Origin: an uncultured Spirochaetales bacterium
Lineage (GTDB): Bacteria; Spirochaetota; Spirochaetia; Sphaerochaetales; Sphaerochaetaceae
Length of the DNA stretch: 64,000 nucleotides
NCBI GenBank assembly: GCA_944388965.1
Contig: CALXKL010000010.1
Location: 1-64,000, forward strand
Direction of reading: 5' to 3'
How positions within the stretch are numbered: position 1 is the first letter of the stretch; each line of letters starts with the position of its first letter. Shown here one piece after another: positions 1 to 8,462 of the stretch. A program made the translations under genes and the position numbers. The notes beneath the pieces are model-generated. The model made no database searches and was not told the DNA's origin. It saw only the letters and a program-made list of their open reading frames with translations.

Positions 1-108
1 CCAGAGAGAGGTGGCTCCCACTCGTTCCCATCCCGAACACGAAAGTGAAACGCCTCTTCGCCGATGGTACTGCGGCTCGTCCGTGGGAGAGTAGGGCGTC
101 GCCAGGTT
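1..108 (+). rRNA. rrf: 5S ribosomal RNA, 3' part
   Basis: The sequence carries the conserved 5S core (CCCATCCCGAACACG followed by GATGGTACTGC) and the closing helix I strand near 95-107. The first roughly ten bases of the gene lie left of the window, so the gene is partial. It is followed directly by a run of T and then a clear hairpin terminator, which marks the end of an rRNA operon. Confidence 0.9.
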
Positions 109-159
109 TTTTTTTCATCCTTCCGCTCCCGGATTCCTCCGGGACGTGCACATACACCG

Positions 160-194
160 CAGGGAGCCACCATATGGCTCCCTGTCCGCTTTTT
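160..194 (+). terminator. rRNA operon terminator
   Basis: A perfect nine-base-pair stem (CAGGGAGCC with its complement GGCTCCCTG) around a short loop is followed by a T-rich tail ending in TTTTT. It sits about 50 bases after the 5S gene and should end that operon. Confidence 0.8.
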
Positions 195-231
195 CAAGGC
201 CGGTTCAATTGTTCCTTTGACCTTTCTGCTA

Positions 232-261
232 TTGACCGCCTATGGCGATTTTGAGCATACT
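232..261 (+). promoter_or_regulatory. Putative sigma-70 type promoter of mntP
   Basis: TTGACC at 232-237 and CATACT at 256-261 are separated by 18 bases. Transcription would begin near 268, just ahead of the conserved part of the manganese riboswitch. The match to consensus is moderate, so this is an inference supported by position. Confidence 0.4.
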
Positions 262-267
262 TTGAAG

Positions 268-412
268 GCAATATCTGACAAGGGAGTAGTCAGCTGCCAG
301 CTTCTTCTGGCAGATCCATGGTCAACATGCTGGGACATCGTCCCTGGCCTGGAATAGATGACGAGACTTGCCTGAAATCCTTTCGATTCCAGGTGGAGAG
401 TCTCGTCTTCTT
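268..412 (+). promoter_or_regulatory. Manganese-sensing yybP-ykoY riboswitch
   Basis: The leader contains the hallmark segments of this riboswitch in the right order: GGGAGTAGT at 282-290, GTCAACATGC at 321-330, and GAGACTTGCC at 363-372, the last two belonging to the four-way junction and the metal-binding L3 loop. A strong hairpin (CCTGAAATC with GATTCCAGG) follows inside a larger pairing of GACGAGACT with AGTCTCGTC. The gene immediately downstream is mntP, the classic target of this class. By analogy, Mn2+ binding should turn on export of excess manganese. The exact boundaries are approximate. Confidence 0.85.
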
Positions 413-446
413 ATATCTGGACAGCCTCTGCCGAAGGAGTGTTGAC

Positions 447-1016
447 ATGAGTCTTATCGAGTTGTTTTTGATTGCTGTGGGACTTAGCATGGATGCCTTT
501 GCCGTAGCCATATGCAAGGGGCTTGCTACCAGCAGGGTTAAGTTTTCCAATATGGTTGTCACTGGTTTGTGGTTCGGTCTCTTCCAGGCTCTCATGCCTC
601 TTTTAGGCTATATGCTAGGTGTGAATTTCAGTTCGATCATTCAGTCGGTCGACCACTGGATAGCATTCGTTCTTCTTTCCTTGATTGGATTGAATATGAT
701 AAGGGAAGCTGTTACCAGTGATGACGATGATGAAGGCAACTGCTCTTATGCGCCTTCTGTGATGTTCCCTCTTGCAATCGCGACGAGTATCGATGCACTT
801 GCAGTCGGTGTCTCGTTTGCCTTCCTCGCCGTCGATATCTTTCCTGCAGTATTGTTCATTGGAGTGTGTACATTCACTCTCAGCTGTGCAGGGGTGAAGA
901 TGGGTGCCGTCTTCGGCGACAGGTTCAAGAGCAAGGCGGAGATTGCAGGTGGAATCATTCTTGTGCTCATGGGACTTAAGATTCTTCTCGAGCACCTTGG
1001 TGTTGTTTCGTTCTGA
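447..1016 (+). CDS. mntP: Putative manganese efflux pump MntP
   Basis: This 189-residue membrane protein belongs to the MntP (formerly DUF204/YebN) family, which exports Mn2+ across the inner membrane. It shows the family's internal duplication: two related halves, one starting near [12 protein letters not shown] and the other near [13 protein letters not shown], each with an intramembrane Asp, and about six transmembrane segments in total. The ATG at 447 was chosen because GAAGGAGT lies at a proper distance upstream and the family begins this way; the open frame extends farther upstream but would run through the riboswitch. The manganese riboswitch in the leader strongly supports the function. 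Confidence 0.93.
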   Translation: MSLIELFLIAVGLSMDAFAVAICKGLATSRVKFSNMVVTGLWFGLFQALMPLLGYMLGVNFSSIIQSVDHWIAFVLLSLIGLNMIREAVTSDDDDEGNCSYAPSVMFPLAIATSIDALAVGVSFAFLAVDIFPAVLFIGVCTFTLSCAGVKMGAVFGDRFKSKAEIAGGIILVLMGLKILLEHLGVVSF

Positions 1017-1227
1017 TAGGACAAAATCGCTGTTTTATAGCTGGAATGATTTGTTAATATGGTATTTTTTATTTGTTTAGATAGATATATTGTATTACTT
1101 ATATGAATAAATCATATAGAAAATTAATATCATATCTAAATTGTTCAAACCACGCTCCATGTGTTACATAATTACGTAAAACGAAAACATGTCTTTATTG
1201 ACATAATTTAATAATCTGTAATATAAG
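1017..1227. other. AT-rich spacer
   Basis: This 211-base spacer is very AT-rich, with many ATAT runs, and contains no convincing open reading frame, RNA gene or strong terminator. It probably holds the promoter for the following gene, but no confident -35/-10 pair can be singled out in so AT-rich a background. Confidence 0.5.
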
Positions 1228-1740
1228 ATGGTCATGAACAACAACATATCCATTCACAAGAAGATAAGCAATTCGATGAAGTCTCTTGTTGCAAGAATTG
1301 TTCTCTTCGTCCTTTATAGGGGAATAAAGGTCCTTGCCCGTGAGGACAGCCGGATCATGGGGGAATTCCAGTCATGGCCCGACGGACTTTCCGTCGTGCT
1401 TGAGACTTCATATAACGGTCCGTCGATCTCCCTCCAGAAGAAGGGGGATAGGCTTGTAAGAGTCTCGCATTCGGAGAATGCGAACATCAGGATCACTTTC
1501 CGTTCAATCGACGCAGCTTTCCTGGTACTGACTGGACAGATCGGTGTTGCAAGGGCCTATGCCGAGCATCGTTTCATGCTCAGCGGTGACATATGCCAGA
1601 CGATGAGCATAGTGCGCTGTATCGACATCGCCGAAAGCTATCTCTTCCCGCGTCTCATGACCAGGAGGATTCTTCGCAAGGTCGAGAAGAAGGAATTCTC
1701 GACAATCAGAGTATATAGAAAGATCTTTGTCGGAGTCTGA
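1228..1740 (+). CDS. SCP2-like (sterol carrier) domain protein
   Basis: The product is 170 residues. Its middle and C-terminal part (PSISLQKKGDRLVRVSHS through FRSIDAAFLVLTGQIGVARAYAEHRF) has the look of an SCP2-type lipid-binding fold, ending in a helix-rich, basic tail. Proteins like this are often found next to iron-containing alcohol dehydrogenases, and here the stop is two bases before such a gene, so they are almost certainly co-transcribed. A role in presenting a hydrophobic substrate to the dehydrogenase is only inference. The start is uncertain: ATG codons at 1228 and 1234 are both in frame and neither has a strong ribosome binding site. Confidence 0.6.
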   Translation: MVMNNNISIHKKISNSMKSLVARIVLFVLYRGIKVLAREDSRIMGEFQSWPDGLSVVLETSYNGPSISLQKKGDRLVRVSHSENANIRITFRSIDAAFLVLTGQIGVARAYAEHRFMLSGDICQTMSIVRCIDIAESYLFPRLMTRRILRKVEKKEFSTIRVYRKIFVGV

Positions 1741-1742
1741 AA

Positions 1743-2930
1743 ATGTTCGTACCCAGTTATTATGAATTCGTCAATCCCGGAAAGATCCTCAGCGGAAAGT
1801 ATGCTCTGGAGAACATCGCATCCGAATTCAAGCTTCTCGGCTCCAGCAGAGTGTTTGTTCTCTCAGACAAGGTCCTGAATGAGCTTGGCCAGGTCAAGGT
1901 TCTCTGCGATGCCCTCGTATCCGGTGGAGTACAGGTCGTAGGAACGTTCGTTGACATTCCTGCAGACAGTTCGATCGAAGTCGTGAACAGGATTGCCGAG
2001 ATATATAGACAGGCCAATGCGGATTCCATCGTGGCACTTGGTGGCGGTTCGGTAATCGATACGGCAAAGGGTGTCAGAATGCTGATAAGCCAGGGTGGAA
2101 ACGATATCATGAAGTTCGTCGGTGCCGAAGTGCTTCCATTTGCCCGCCATGTCCCATTCGCTGCAGTACCGACCACAAGCGGTACTGGAAGTGAAGCGAC
2201 TGCGGTTGCGGTCATAAAGGACGGAGCCAGGAAGCTGAAGATGGAGTTCATCAGCCAGTTCCTTCTTCCCGATCTTGCAGTCATCGACGAAAGGTTCACC
2301 GTGTCCATGCCTGCCCGAATAACGGCAATGACGGGACTTGATGCACTTACACACGCGATAGAGTCATATTCCTGTCTTCAGAAGAACCCTGTAAGCCAGT
2401 CCTATGCAAGATCTGCGATAATGATGATCATCGAGAACCTTGATAAGTGCATAAGCACGCCTTCCGACCGCAAGGCCCGTCTTGCGATGGCGAATGGTTC
2501 TCTGCTTGCAGGCAGTGCATTCTCCAACAGCATGGTCGGAATCGTACATGCCATTGGACACAGCCTTGGTGGAGTCTGTTCTCTTCCTCACGGACTTGCA
2601 ATGGCGATTCTGCTTCCTCATTGCATGCGCTTCAACCTCGAAAAATGCGATGAAGACTACGCAGAGATACTCTCGTTCTGCATATCGCCGGAGGAATACG
2701 CTGCGGTGCCTCGCAAGGAACGTGGACTCAAGTGCGTAGAGGTCGTGGAGACTTTTGCAAATGCCATTGCCCATGATGCAGGCCTTTCCCTGAAGCTGTC
2801 GGACAACAGGATCGACAAGGCAAGCTTTGAAGAGGTTGCAGCCAGAGCGATCAACGACGGAGCGATGATAGTCAATCCGAAAGCCGTATCGAAGGAGGAT
2901 GTCTTAGCCATCCTTGAAGCGGCATATTGA
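1743..2930 (+). CDS. Iron-containing alcohol dehydrogenase
   Basis: This 395-residue protein is a group III (iron-dependent) alcohol dehydrogenase, which interconverts alcohols and aldehydes or ketones with NAD(P)H. The N-terminal half has the nucleotide-binding GGGSVIDTAKG motif and the TTSGTGSEAT segment. The C-terminal half carries the metal site: the Asp in the GLDALTHAIE region and the histidines of GIVHAIGHSLGG and the downstream SLPHGLAMAILLPHC. Length is normal for the family. It follows the SCP2-like gene by two bases and is followed by a good terminator. The substrate cannot be read from sequence. Confidence 0.9.
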   Translation: MFVPSYYEFVNPGKILSGKYALENIASEFKLLGSSRVFVLSDKVLNELGQVKVLCDALVSGGVQVVGTFVDIPADSSIEVVNRIAEIYRQANADSIVALGGGSVIDTAKGVRMLISQGGNDIMKFVGAEVLPFARHVPFAAVPTTSGTGSEATAVAVIKDGARKLKMEFISQFLLPDLAVIDERFTVSMPARITAMTGLDALTHAIESYSCLQKNPVSQSYARSAIMMIIENLDKCISTPSDRKARLAMANGSLLAGSAFSNSMVGIVHAIGHSLGGVCSLPHGLAMAILLPHCMRFNLEKCDEDYAEILSFCISPEEYAAVPRKERGLKCVEVVETFANAIAHDAGLSLKLSDNRIDKASFEEVAARAINDGAMIVNPKAVSKEDVLAILEAAY

Positions 2931-2989
2931 AAAGGCCATTTCGAGTGAGAGATCACTCAGTGGATATTGTTCGTTGTTTTTTTTCTTTT

Positions 2990-3025
2990 CTTCGCCAGGA
3001 GCAGATCTCCTGGCGAAGTCTTTCT
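2990..3025 (+). terminator. Terminator after the alcohol dehydrogenase gene
   Basis: CTTCGCCAGGA and its complement TCCTGGCGAAG form a strong hairpin around a short loop, followed by TCTTTCT. A T-rich tract also precedes it, so it may act from both directions. Confidence 0.75.
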
Positions 3026-3407
3026 AAACATACGACAAGAAAAGCATTGAAGCCATAGAATAGCTAGACTTATTCAATGAAGAAGAAATTAGATAAATCC
3101 TATAAGATGTATCCAATATATAATGAATGACTTTAATTTCATTTAAAAACAAATTATATTTATAGAAAATATATTTAGTTAAATTAATTCTTTTATAATT
3201 ATCATATAATAAAATATAAGTTTAATAGAATCATATATGAATATGAATGTCATAGTAATATCACTGGATGTGTGTTGCCACTCTTCCTGATCCATGTCTG
3301 GAGAACCATGTTCTGGTCAATATGTATTAGGAGCTAATTTCTTTTTCCATATGGAGATAAGGTACTGGAAATAGAGTTTCCTTTGTGGTATTTTTGCTCT
3401 GGTTTCT
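3026..3407. other. AT-rich intergenic region before typA
   Basis: About 380 bases with long AT runs, particularly 3050-3260. No coding potential or RNA gene is evident. The typA promoter must lie here, but no unique candidate stands out. Confidence 0.5.
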
Positions 3408-5243
3408 ATGAAAAGACGTAATGAAAGAATAAGAAACATCGCCATCATCGCTCATGTCGACCATGGCAAGACTACGCTTGTCGATGCTCTGTTCCATCAG
3501 AGCGGTCTTGTCGGCAAGGACATGGACCAGGACAGGATCATGGATTCCGGTGCGATCGAGAGGGAGCGTGGCATAACTATCAGTGCTAAGAACTGTGCGA
3601 TTCACTGGAAGGGTGTGAAGATCAACATAATCGACACCCCGGGTCATGCTGACTTCGGTGGCGAGGTCGAGCGCGGCCTGAGCATGGTCGACGGTGTAGT
3701 CCTTCTTTGCGATGCAGCCGAGGGACCGCTGCCACAGACTCGATTCGTTCTTGAGAAGGCTCTTGCGAAGGATCTTCCTGTGATAGTCGTGATCAACAAG
3801 ATCGACAGGACGGATGCTCGCCCTTCCGAGGTCCTTAACGAGGTCTATGACCTTCTTCTTGAACTGTGTGCCGACGAGAAGATGCTTGAGGTTCCGGTCT
3901 TCTATGCCAATGGTAGGGCCGGTGTGTGCGGACGCGATCTCAAGCACATCGACGACAATCTTCATGAACTGCTTGATTGTATCGTCAGCTATGTTCCTGC
4001 GCCTGAATATGACGACGAGGAGCCTTTCCAGATGCTTGTCAGCGATCTGTCGTATTCCGATTTCCTGGGTCGTCTTGCTGTCGGCAAGGTGATTAACGGA
4101 AGCGTGAGCACCAACGATTCCCTCGTCTGCATGAAGGAGAATGGCGAGGAGAATCTTCGTGTCACCCGTCTCCAGGCATATGATGGCCCCGTGTTCAAGG
4201 AGGTGCAATCCGTCGAACCGGGTGACATCGTCGTACTGTCAGGTGTCAGCGACGTCTCGATCGGCGACACCATCTGCAACAGGGAGTACAAGAAGGCTCT
4301 GCCAAGAATCACTGTCGATGAGCCTACTGTCTCCATGATGTTCTGCAAGAACATTTCTCCTCTTGCAGGAAAGGAAGGCAAGGCTGTAACAAGCGCCAAG
4401 ATATGGGAGAGACTCCAGAAGGAGGCCTTGAGGAACGTTTCCATCCGTATCGAGAAGAATCCTGACGATACGTTCATAGTCAAAGGCCGAGGTGAATTCC
4501 AGATGGCGATCATTGCTGAGGAGATGCGCCGCGAGGGCTTCGAGTTCTGTGTAGGCAGGCCTCACATCATATTCAAGACCGATGAACAGGGAAGACGGAC
4601 AGAGCCGATCGAATATCTCCTGATTGACTGTCCTGAGGAATCCTCGGGCGTCGTGATGGAGAAGCTTGGCAAGCGCAAGGCGATAATGAGCGACATCACG
4701 TACACCGCTGGTGGACGGGTGAAGATACGTTTCGAGATCCCCTCAAGAGGATTGATCGGCTACAGGGACGAGTTCCTTACGGACACCAAGGGATTCGGCA
4801 TCATGAACAGCTATCTCAAGGGGTATGAGCCGTACAGGGGCGATTTCCCTGACAGATTCTCCGGGTCGCTTGTATGCGACAGGGCCGGTGTAGCCGTGGC
4901 CTATGGAATATGGGAGCTCGAGGATAGAGGTCGCATGTTCATCGTCCCGGGGGATGATGTCTATGAGGGCGAGGTCGTAGGAGAAAGAAACAGGGAAGGT
5001 GACCTTATGCTGAATCCGACCAGGACGAAGAAGCTCACGAACCTGAGGGCTGCAGGAAAGGATGAGGCCGTCGCTCTTACACCTGTGGTGAAACCTTCCC
5101 TCGAAAGCGCAATCCAGTTCATCAAGGATGACGAGCTTGTCGAGGTCACTCCTAAATCCATCAGGATGTGCAAGAAGATCCTTGATACGCAGAAGCGGAA
5201 GATCTTTGAGAGCAGAGGTGAGATTCCAGAGTACCTGAAGTGA
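3408..5243 (+). CDS. typA: Ribosome-associated GTPase TypA/BipA
   Basis: This 611-residue protein is a translational GTPase of the TypA/BipA family, which binds ribosomes and helps large-subunit assembly and adaptation to stress. The G domain at the N-terminus has [10 protein letters not shown] (G1, residues 15-24), RGITI (G2), [14 protein letters not shown] (G3 and the typical TypA extension) and NKIDR (G4). Domain II and the EF-G-like domains III and V follow, then the TypA-specific C-terminal domain with the [15 protein letters not shown] segment. Length is typical. It is a single-gene unit, with an AT-rich region upstream and a terminator downstream. Confidence 0.95.
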   Translation: MKRRNERIRNIAIIAHVDHGKTTLVDALFHQSGLVGKDMDQDRIMDSGAIERERGITISAKNCAIHWKGVKINIIDTPGHADFGGEVERGLSMVDGVVLLCDAAEGPLPQTRFVLEKALAKDLPVIVVINKIDRTDARPSEVLNEVYDLLLELCADEKMLEVPVFYANGRAGVCGRDLKHIDDNLHELLDCIVSYVPAPEYDDEEPFQMLVSDLSYSDFLGRLAVGKVINGSVSTNDSLVCMKENGEENLRVTRLQAYDGPVFKEVQSVEPGDIVVLSGVSDVSIGDTICNREYKKALPRITVDEPTVSMMFCKNISPLAGKEGKAVTSAKIWERLQKEALRNVSIRIEKNPDDTFIVKGRGEFQMAIIAEEMRREGFEFCVGRPHIIFKTDEQGRRTEPIEYLLIDCPEESSGVVMEKLGKRKAIMSDITYTAGGRVKIRFEIPSRGLIGYRDEFLTDTKGFGIMNSYLKGYEPYRGDFPDRFSGSLVCDRAGVAVAYGIWELEDRGRMFIVPGDDVYEGEVVGERNREGDLMLNPTRTKKLTNLRAAGKDEAVALTPVVKPSLESAIQFIKDDELVEVTPKSIRMCKKILDTQKRKIFESRGEIPEYLK

Positions 5244-5267
5244 TTTCGGCAGGATTGCAAACTAATT

Positions 5268-5308
5268 ACAGCTCCTTGTGTTGCAATGAGATACAAGGAG
5301 CTGTTTTT
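5268..5308 (+). terminator. typA terminator
   Basis: ACAGCTCCTTGT at 5268-5279 pairs perfectly with ACAAGGAGCTGT at 5293-5304 and is followed by TTTTTG, a textbook intrinsic terminator 25 bases after the typA stop codon. Confidence 0.9.
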
Positions 5309-5518
5309 GTCCGTTTGCTTATTCGAGAGTAATTTAGTACGTCTGGCTGATGAATCGTTTCCAACTCGCGAATAATCCTATGGTGACTAAAGGAATGAAC
5401 ATCAGGAACCAATCCGATGCAATACCCTGGTTTAGAGGGGGAAGTGAAGTCATTAGTTCACTGTAGGTGAATCTTATTGTAGGACTGCATCCGGGAAAAT
5501 GGATGCAGCCTAGAAAAA

Positions 5519-6271
5519 TCAAAGGTCGATCTCTATCGAGACCGGACAGTGGTCGGAGCCGAAGACCTCATTATGGATTTCGGCGCTTTTCAGTCTGTCC
5601 TTAAGGTCATCGGATACTACGAAGTAGTCGATTCGCCATCCGATGTTCTTTTCTCTTGCCTTGAATCGATATGACCACCAGGAGTATTTGACTTCATCGG
5701 GATGGAGATATCTGAACGTGTCGATGAATCCCCTTGAAAGGAGTCGTGAGAAATCGTTTCTCTCCTCGATGGTGAAACCAGCGTTGCGGGTGTTCGTCTT
5801 CGGATTCCTGATATCGATCTCCTCATGTGCGACATTGAGGTCGCCACAGAAGATAACAGGTTTGCTTTCCTTAAGCCTGCTGACGAAATCCTCGAAGTCC
5901 TTGTCCCAGACCTGCCTGTAATCAAGTCGCCTTAGCTCGTCCTGCGAATTGGGAACATAGACGCTGATCAGATAGAAGCCTTCGAATTCTGCGATAAGAG
6001 TCCGGCCCTCCATGTCATGTTCAGCAACGCCTATTCCTTCCGTGACCGAGACAGGCTCGATTCTTGAGAATATCGCCGTTCCGCTGTATCCCTTCTTCTG
6101 TGCACATGAATAGTACTGATGATAACCGGGAAGCTCTATGCTGAAGTCCTTGTCGGAAAGCTTTGTCTCCTGCAGACACAGGATGTCCGGTTTGACTGAA
6201 TCGACCCAGGAAAGAAAATCCTTCTTCATTATCGCTCTCAGCCCGTTGACGTTGAAACTATAGATTTTCAT
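5519..6271 (-). CDS. xth: Exodeoxyribonuclease III (AP endonuclease)
   Basis: This 250-residue enzyme belongs to the exonuclease III family, which cuts DNA at abasic sites and removes 3' blocking groups in base excision repair. The diagnostic motifs are present in order: NVNGLRAI near the start, LCLQETK with the metal-binding Glu, GDLNVAHEEID with the catalytic Asp and Asn, and GSDHCPVSIEI with the catalytic His near the end. Length is normal. It stands alone on the minus strand, convergent with typA. Confidence 0.95.
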   Translation of the reverse strand: MKIYSFNVNGLRAIMKKDFLSWVDSVKPDILCLQETKLSDKDFSIELPGYHQYYSCAQKKGYSGTAIFSRIEPVSVTEGIGVAEHDMEGRTLIAEFEGFYLISVYVPNSQDELRRLDYRQVWDKDFEDFVSRLKESKPVIFCGDLNVAHEEIDIRNPKTNTRNAGFTIEERNDFSRLLSRGFIDTFRYLHPDEVKYSWWSYRFKAREKNIGWRIDYFVVSDDLKDRLKSAEIHNEVFGSDHCPVSIEIDL

Positions 6272-6593
6272 GCATCAATGATAGCAGAGTACTGAACAAG
6301 CGTGTAGTGATAATGTGGAAGAAATAGATATGAAATATATACACCGAAATAGGTATTTAAATTTCAAAATAAAATGATTCTTACATTTGATTTTTTTACA
6401 TGACAATAGGAAACTTCGATACAAAATCAAATTGATTTCAAAATATCAAATATGAGATAATAATATGTTAGATATATAATACTTATATAATATACGCATA
6501 AATAGTTTATAATCATCAATTGTTTCTATTTGTTCTTGATTTATTCTTCTTTCAAATCTATACTTTATAAATCTAATTGAGGGGGCATCATCA
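6272..6593. other. AT-rich region between xth and parA
   Basis: This 320-base divergent spacer is highly AT-rich. It contains two copies of ATTTCAAAAT (6361-6370 and 6435-6444) and the parA promoter at its right end. A partition-site role for this DNA is possible because parA-type cassettes often have their centromere upstream, but no regular iteron series is visible. Confidence 0.4.
6536..6564 (+). promoter_or_regulatory. Putative promoter of the parA operon
   Basis: TTGATT at 6536-6541 and TATACT at 6559-6564 are spaced by exactly 17 bases, and a purine-rich GAGGGGG ribosome binding site sits between the promoter and the parA ATG at 6594. The AT-rich surroundings weaken the call. Confidence 0.5.
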
Positions 6594-7358
6594 ATGACAA
6601 AGACCGTTGCTTTCCATCTGCAGAAAGGAGGTGTCGGCAAGACAACCATTTCCGGTACGCTTGCCTGCCAGTCTGCGCTCGATGGAAAGAAGACACTTAT
6701 TGTCGACTGTGATCCGCAGGGAAACGTGTCTTCATGGTTTTTGCAGGAAGCTCCCAGATACGAACTTGCAGATGTACTCCAGGGTAGATGCTTCGTCAAC
6801 GATGCGATCGTCGAGGCTCCGGGCATGGAGAACCTATATATTCTGCCGACTTTCGGAATCGGTGGGACATTGAAGACATATTCCGAGACAAAGCTCAGCG
6901 AGGAGCCTTTCGTGATTCAGGACCTGATCAAGGAGGTGGCAGAGAACTATGACCATGTCGTCATGGACCTCTCGCCTGGACTCGGAATGCTGGAACGATA
7001 TGCGCTCATCGCAAGCGACGAAGTGATCACACCCATGACAAGCGAGGTCTTCAGTCTCGACGGCCTTGAGATATTCATCCATGAGCTCCAGAAACTGAGG
7101 AAGAATCTACGTTCGAATGTCAGACATGACAAGATAATAATCAACTCGTTTGATACAAGGATAAGGCAGCATCGTGACATATATCAGGCGGCTCTTGATA
7201 GCGGAAACTACAAGGTCTATCTGATACCGGTGGATCCGATCTTCAGGAAAAGCCAGGAGGCAGGCAAGGCCCCGCAGCTTTTCAAGGTGCACGGCAGGGG
7301 GATGAAGGATTCCACTCAAATTGTCTTCGAGGAGCTTTACAAGGATATCTGGAAGTAG
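6594..7358 (+). CDS. parA: ParA/Soj family partition ATPase
   Basis: This 254-residue protein is a Walker-type ParA ATPase. The deviant Walker A motif KGGVGKTT with both lysines is at residues 11-18, the A' motif VDCDPQGN at about 39-46 and the Walker B region VVMDLSPGLG near 120. It lacks the N-terminal DNA-binding extension of long plasmid ParAs, so it is the short type. The next gene, 19 bases on, encodes a small ribbon-helix-helix-like protein, which suggests a ParA/RHH pair rather than ParA/ParB. Whether it segregates DNA or positions some other cargo cannot be told from sequence. Confidence 0.88.
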   Translation: MTKTVAFHLQKGGVGKTTISGTLACQSALDGKKTLIVDCDPQGNVSSWFLQEAPRYELADVLQGRCFVNDAIVEAPGMENLYILPTFGIGGTLKTYSETKLSEEPFVIQDLIKEVAENYDHVVMDLSPGLGMLERYALIASDEVITPMTSEVFSLDGLEIFIHELQKLRKNLRSNVRHDKIIINSFDTRIRQHRDIYQAALDSGNYKVYLIPVDPIFRKSQEAGKAPQLFKVHGRGMKDSTQIVFEELYKDIWK

Positions 7359-7377
7359 TATTGGAGGGAGAGATAAG

Positions 7378-7614
7378 ATGGCGCTCAAGAGAAATTCCGA
7401 AAGCATGATCAAGGAAGAGAGTCTCAGCGAGAAGAAGGCCAAGGAGGTCTTCTCCAGCAGGAAGGACGGGAAGGAGAAGAAAATCCTCACCACGTTCTCG
7501 ATCGAGCCTTCATTCAAGCGCGAACTCGAGGAGCTTTTCGACGACATGGGCCTCGGATGGGCTGGTGGAATCAGGTTCGCACTCAAGGAATTTGCAAAGA
7601 AGTATTCAAACTGA
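7378..7614 (+). CDS. Small ribbon-helix-helix-like partner of ParA
   Basis: The product is 78 residues: a highly charged, probably unstructured N-terminus of about 38 residues (rich in Lys, Glu and Ser) followed by LTTFSIEPSFKRELEELFD, a strand-helix pattern like the CopG/MetJ/ParG fold, and a final helix. Small ParG-type centromere binders have this layout, with a flexible basic tail that stimulates the ParA ATPase. The ATG at 7378 is preceded by GGAGGGAGA; an upstream in-frame ATG inside parA is less likely. The function is inferred from position and shape. Confidence 0.65.
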   Translation: MALKRNSESMIKEESLSEKKAKEVFSSRKDGKEKKILTTFSIEPSFKRELEELFDDMGLGWAGGIRFALKEFAKKYSN

Positions 7615-7627
7615 CTTGTTGTTGATG

Positions 7628-7665
7628 TGTATTCTGTAGCTTTTATTACAGAATACATATATTTT
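7628..7665 (+). terminator. parA operon terminator
   Basis: TGTATTCTGTA (7628-7638) pairs with TACAGAATACA (7647-7657), followed by TATATTTT. It lies 13 bases after the small partner gene. Confidence 0.75.
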
Positions 7666-7712
7666 CGATAGCTCACTTATATAATTCTTTAATCAAAACA
7701 GACAGGTTTGAA

Positions 7713-8192
7713 ATGAAATCGCCAAGGGATGTCATCGGAACAATATCGAACGGTTACAGAGGTGCTGGTATAGTGTTCATCTGTGGCGACGAGGTTCTGA
7801 TGCAGCTGAGAAGACATCCCCCTGTCTGGTCATTCGTCGGTGGTGGATTCGACAGGCGAAAGGACCATGATCTGCTTGATACCGCACTCAGGGAGTTTTA
7901 CGAAGAGACGGGAGTGCGGCTTTCACGTGAGAACGTCATCTCGAAACCCATCCATTCGCTTGGTTTCTGGCGTTTCAGATGGAATCTCTATCTCTATTTT
8001 TCCAATGTCAGGAGCTCTACATCCGATGCTCCTGCCAGGTACAGTCATGAGTATCAGAAATATCGTTATGTGAATCTGTATCGTTATAAGGATGAACTGA
8101 AATCAGAGGTGCATAATAAGACCTTTCTTTTTGTACCATATCAGATAAGACTCATACGTAAATACATAAGAAGAAATAATCTAAATATATGA
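7713..8192 (+). CDS. Nudix hydrolase
   Basis: This 159-residue protein has a recognisable Nudix signature. The core REFYEETGV, which binds the catalytic divalent metal, is intact, and a glycine-rich loop (VGGGFD) precedes it. The upstream half of the Nudix box is one residue longer than the strict consensus and has Asp in place of the usual Glu. Enzymes of this family cleave a nucleoside diphosphate linked to another group. The flanking sheets look normal for the fold. The substrate is unknown; a monocistronic unit between AT-rich spacers gives no clue. Confidence 0.8.
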   Translation: MKSPRDVIGTISNGYRGAGIVFICGDEVLMQLRRHPPVWSFVGGGFDRRKDHDLLDTALREFYEETGVRLSRENVISKPIHSLGFWRFRWNLYLYFSNVRSSTSDAPARYSHEYQKYRYVNLYRYKDELKSEVHNKTFLFVPYQIRLIRKYIRRNNLNI

Positions 8193-8462
8193 TTTTGTCT
8201 TCAATTAAATTATTTGAAATATCAAATAAAAATTAGAACATATTAAATTCATAGATTTTTATATGGAAATAAATCATATACATATGAATCAAAAAAATTA
8301 TTTATAAATAATTATATCATTATAATATATCTAATCCAACTATTCCCATTCGCTTGTTTTTCAGTTAGATTTAGCAACTGCCGGAGGCCTGTATCAGGGA
8401 GATGATCCTGATGCTGTCTGTTCGCCATCCGAATTTCCCACCACTTACATGGAGAGACCATC
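8193..8462. other. AT-rich spacer and leader before the EIIC-like gene
   Basis: The first 150 bases are AT-rich. From 8345 the composition changes and looks like a transcribed leader with a short hairpin (ATCAGG at 8393-8398 with CCTGAT at 8407-8412). It does not match a riboswitch class I can name. Confidence 0.35.

Noticed and set aside
5334-5522. Minus-strand 62-residue frame touching the xth stop
   Set aside because: The overlap with the xth stop is suggestive, but the sequence shows no recognisable pattern beyond one hydrophobic stretch, and support is too thin.
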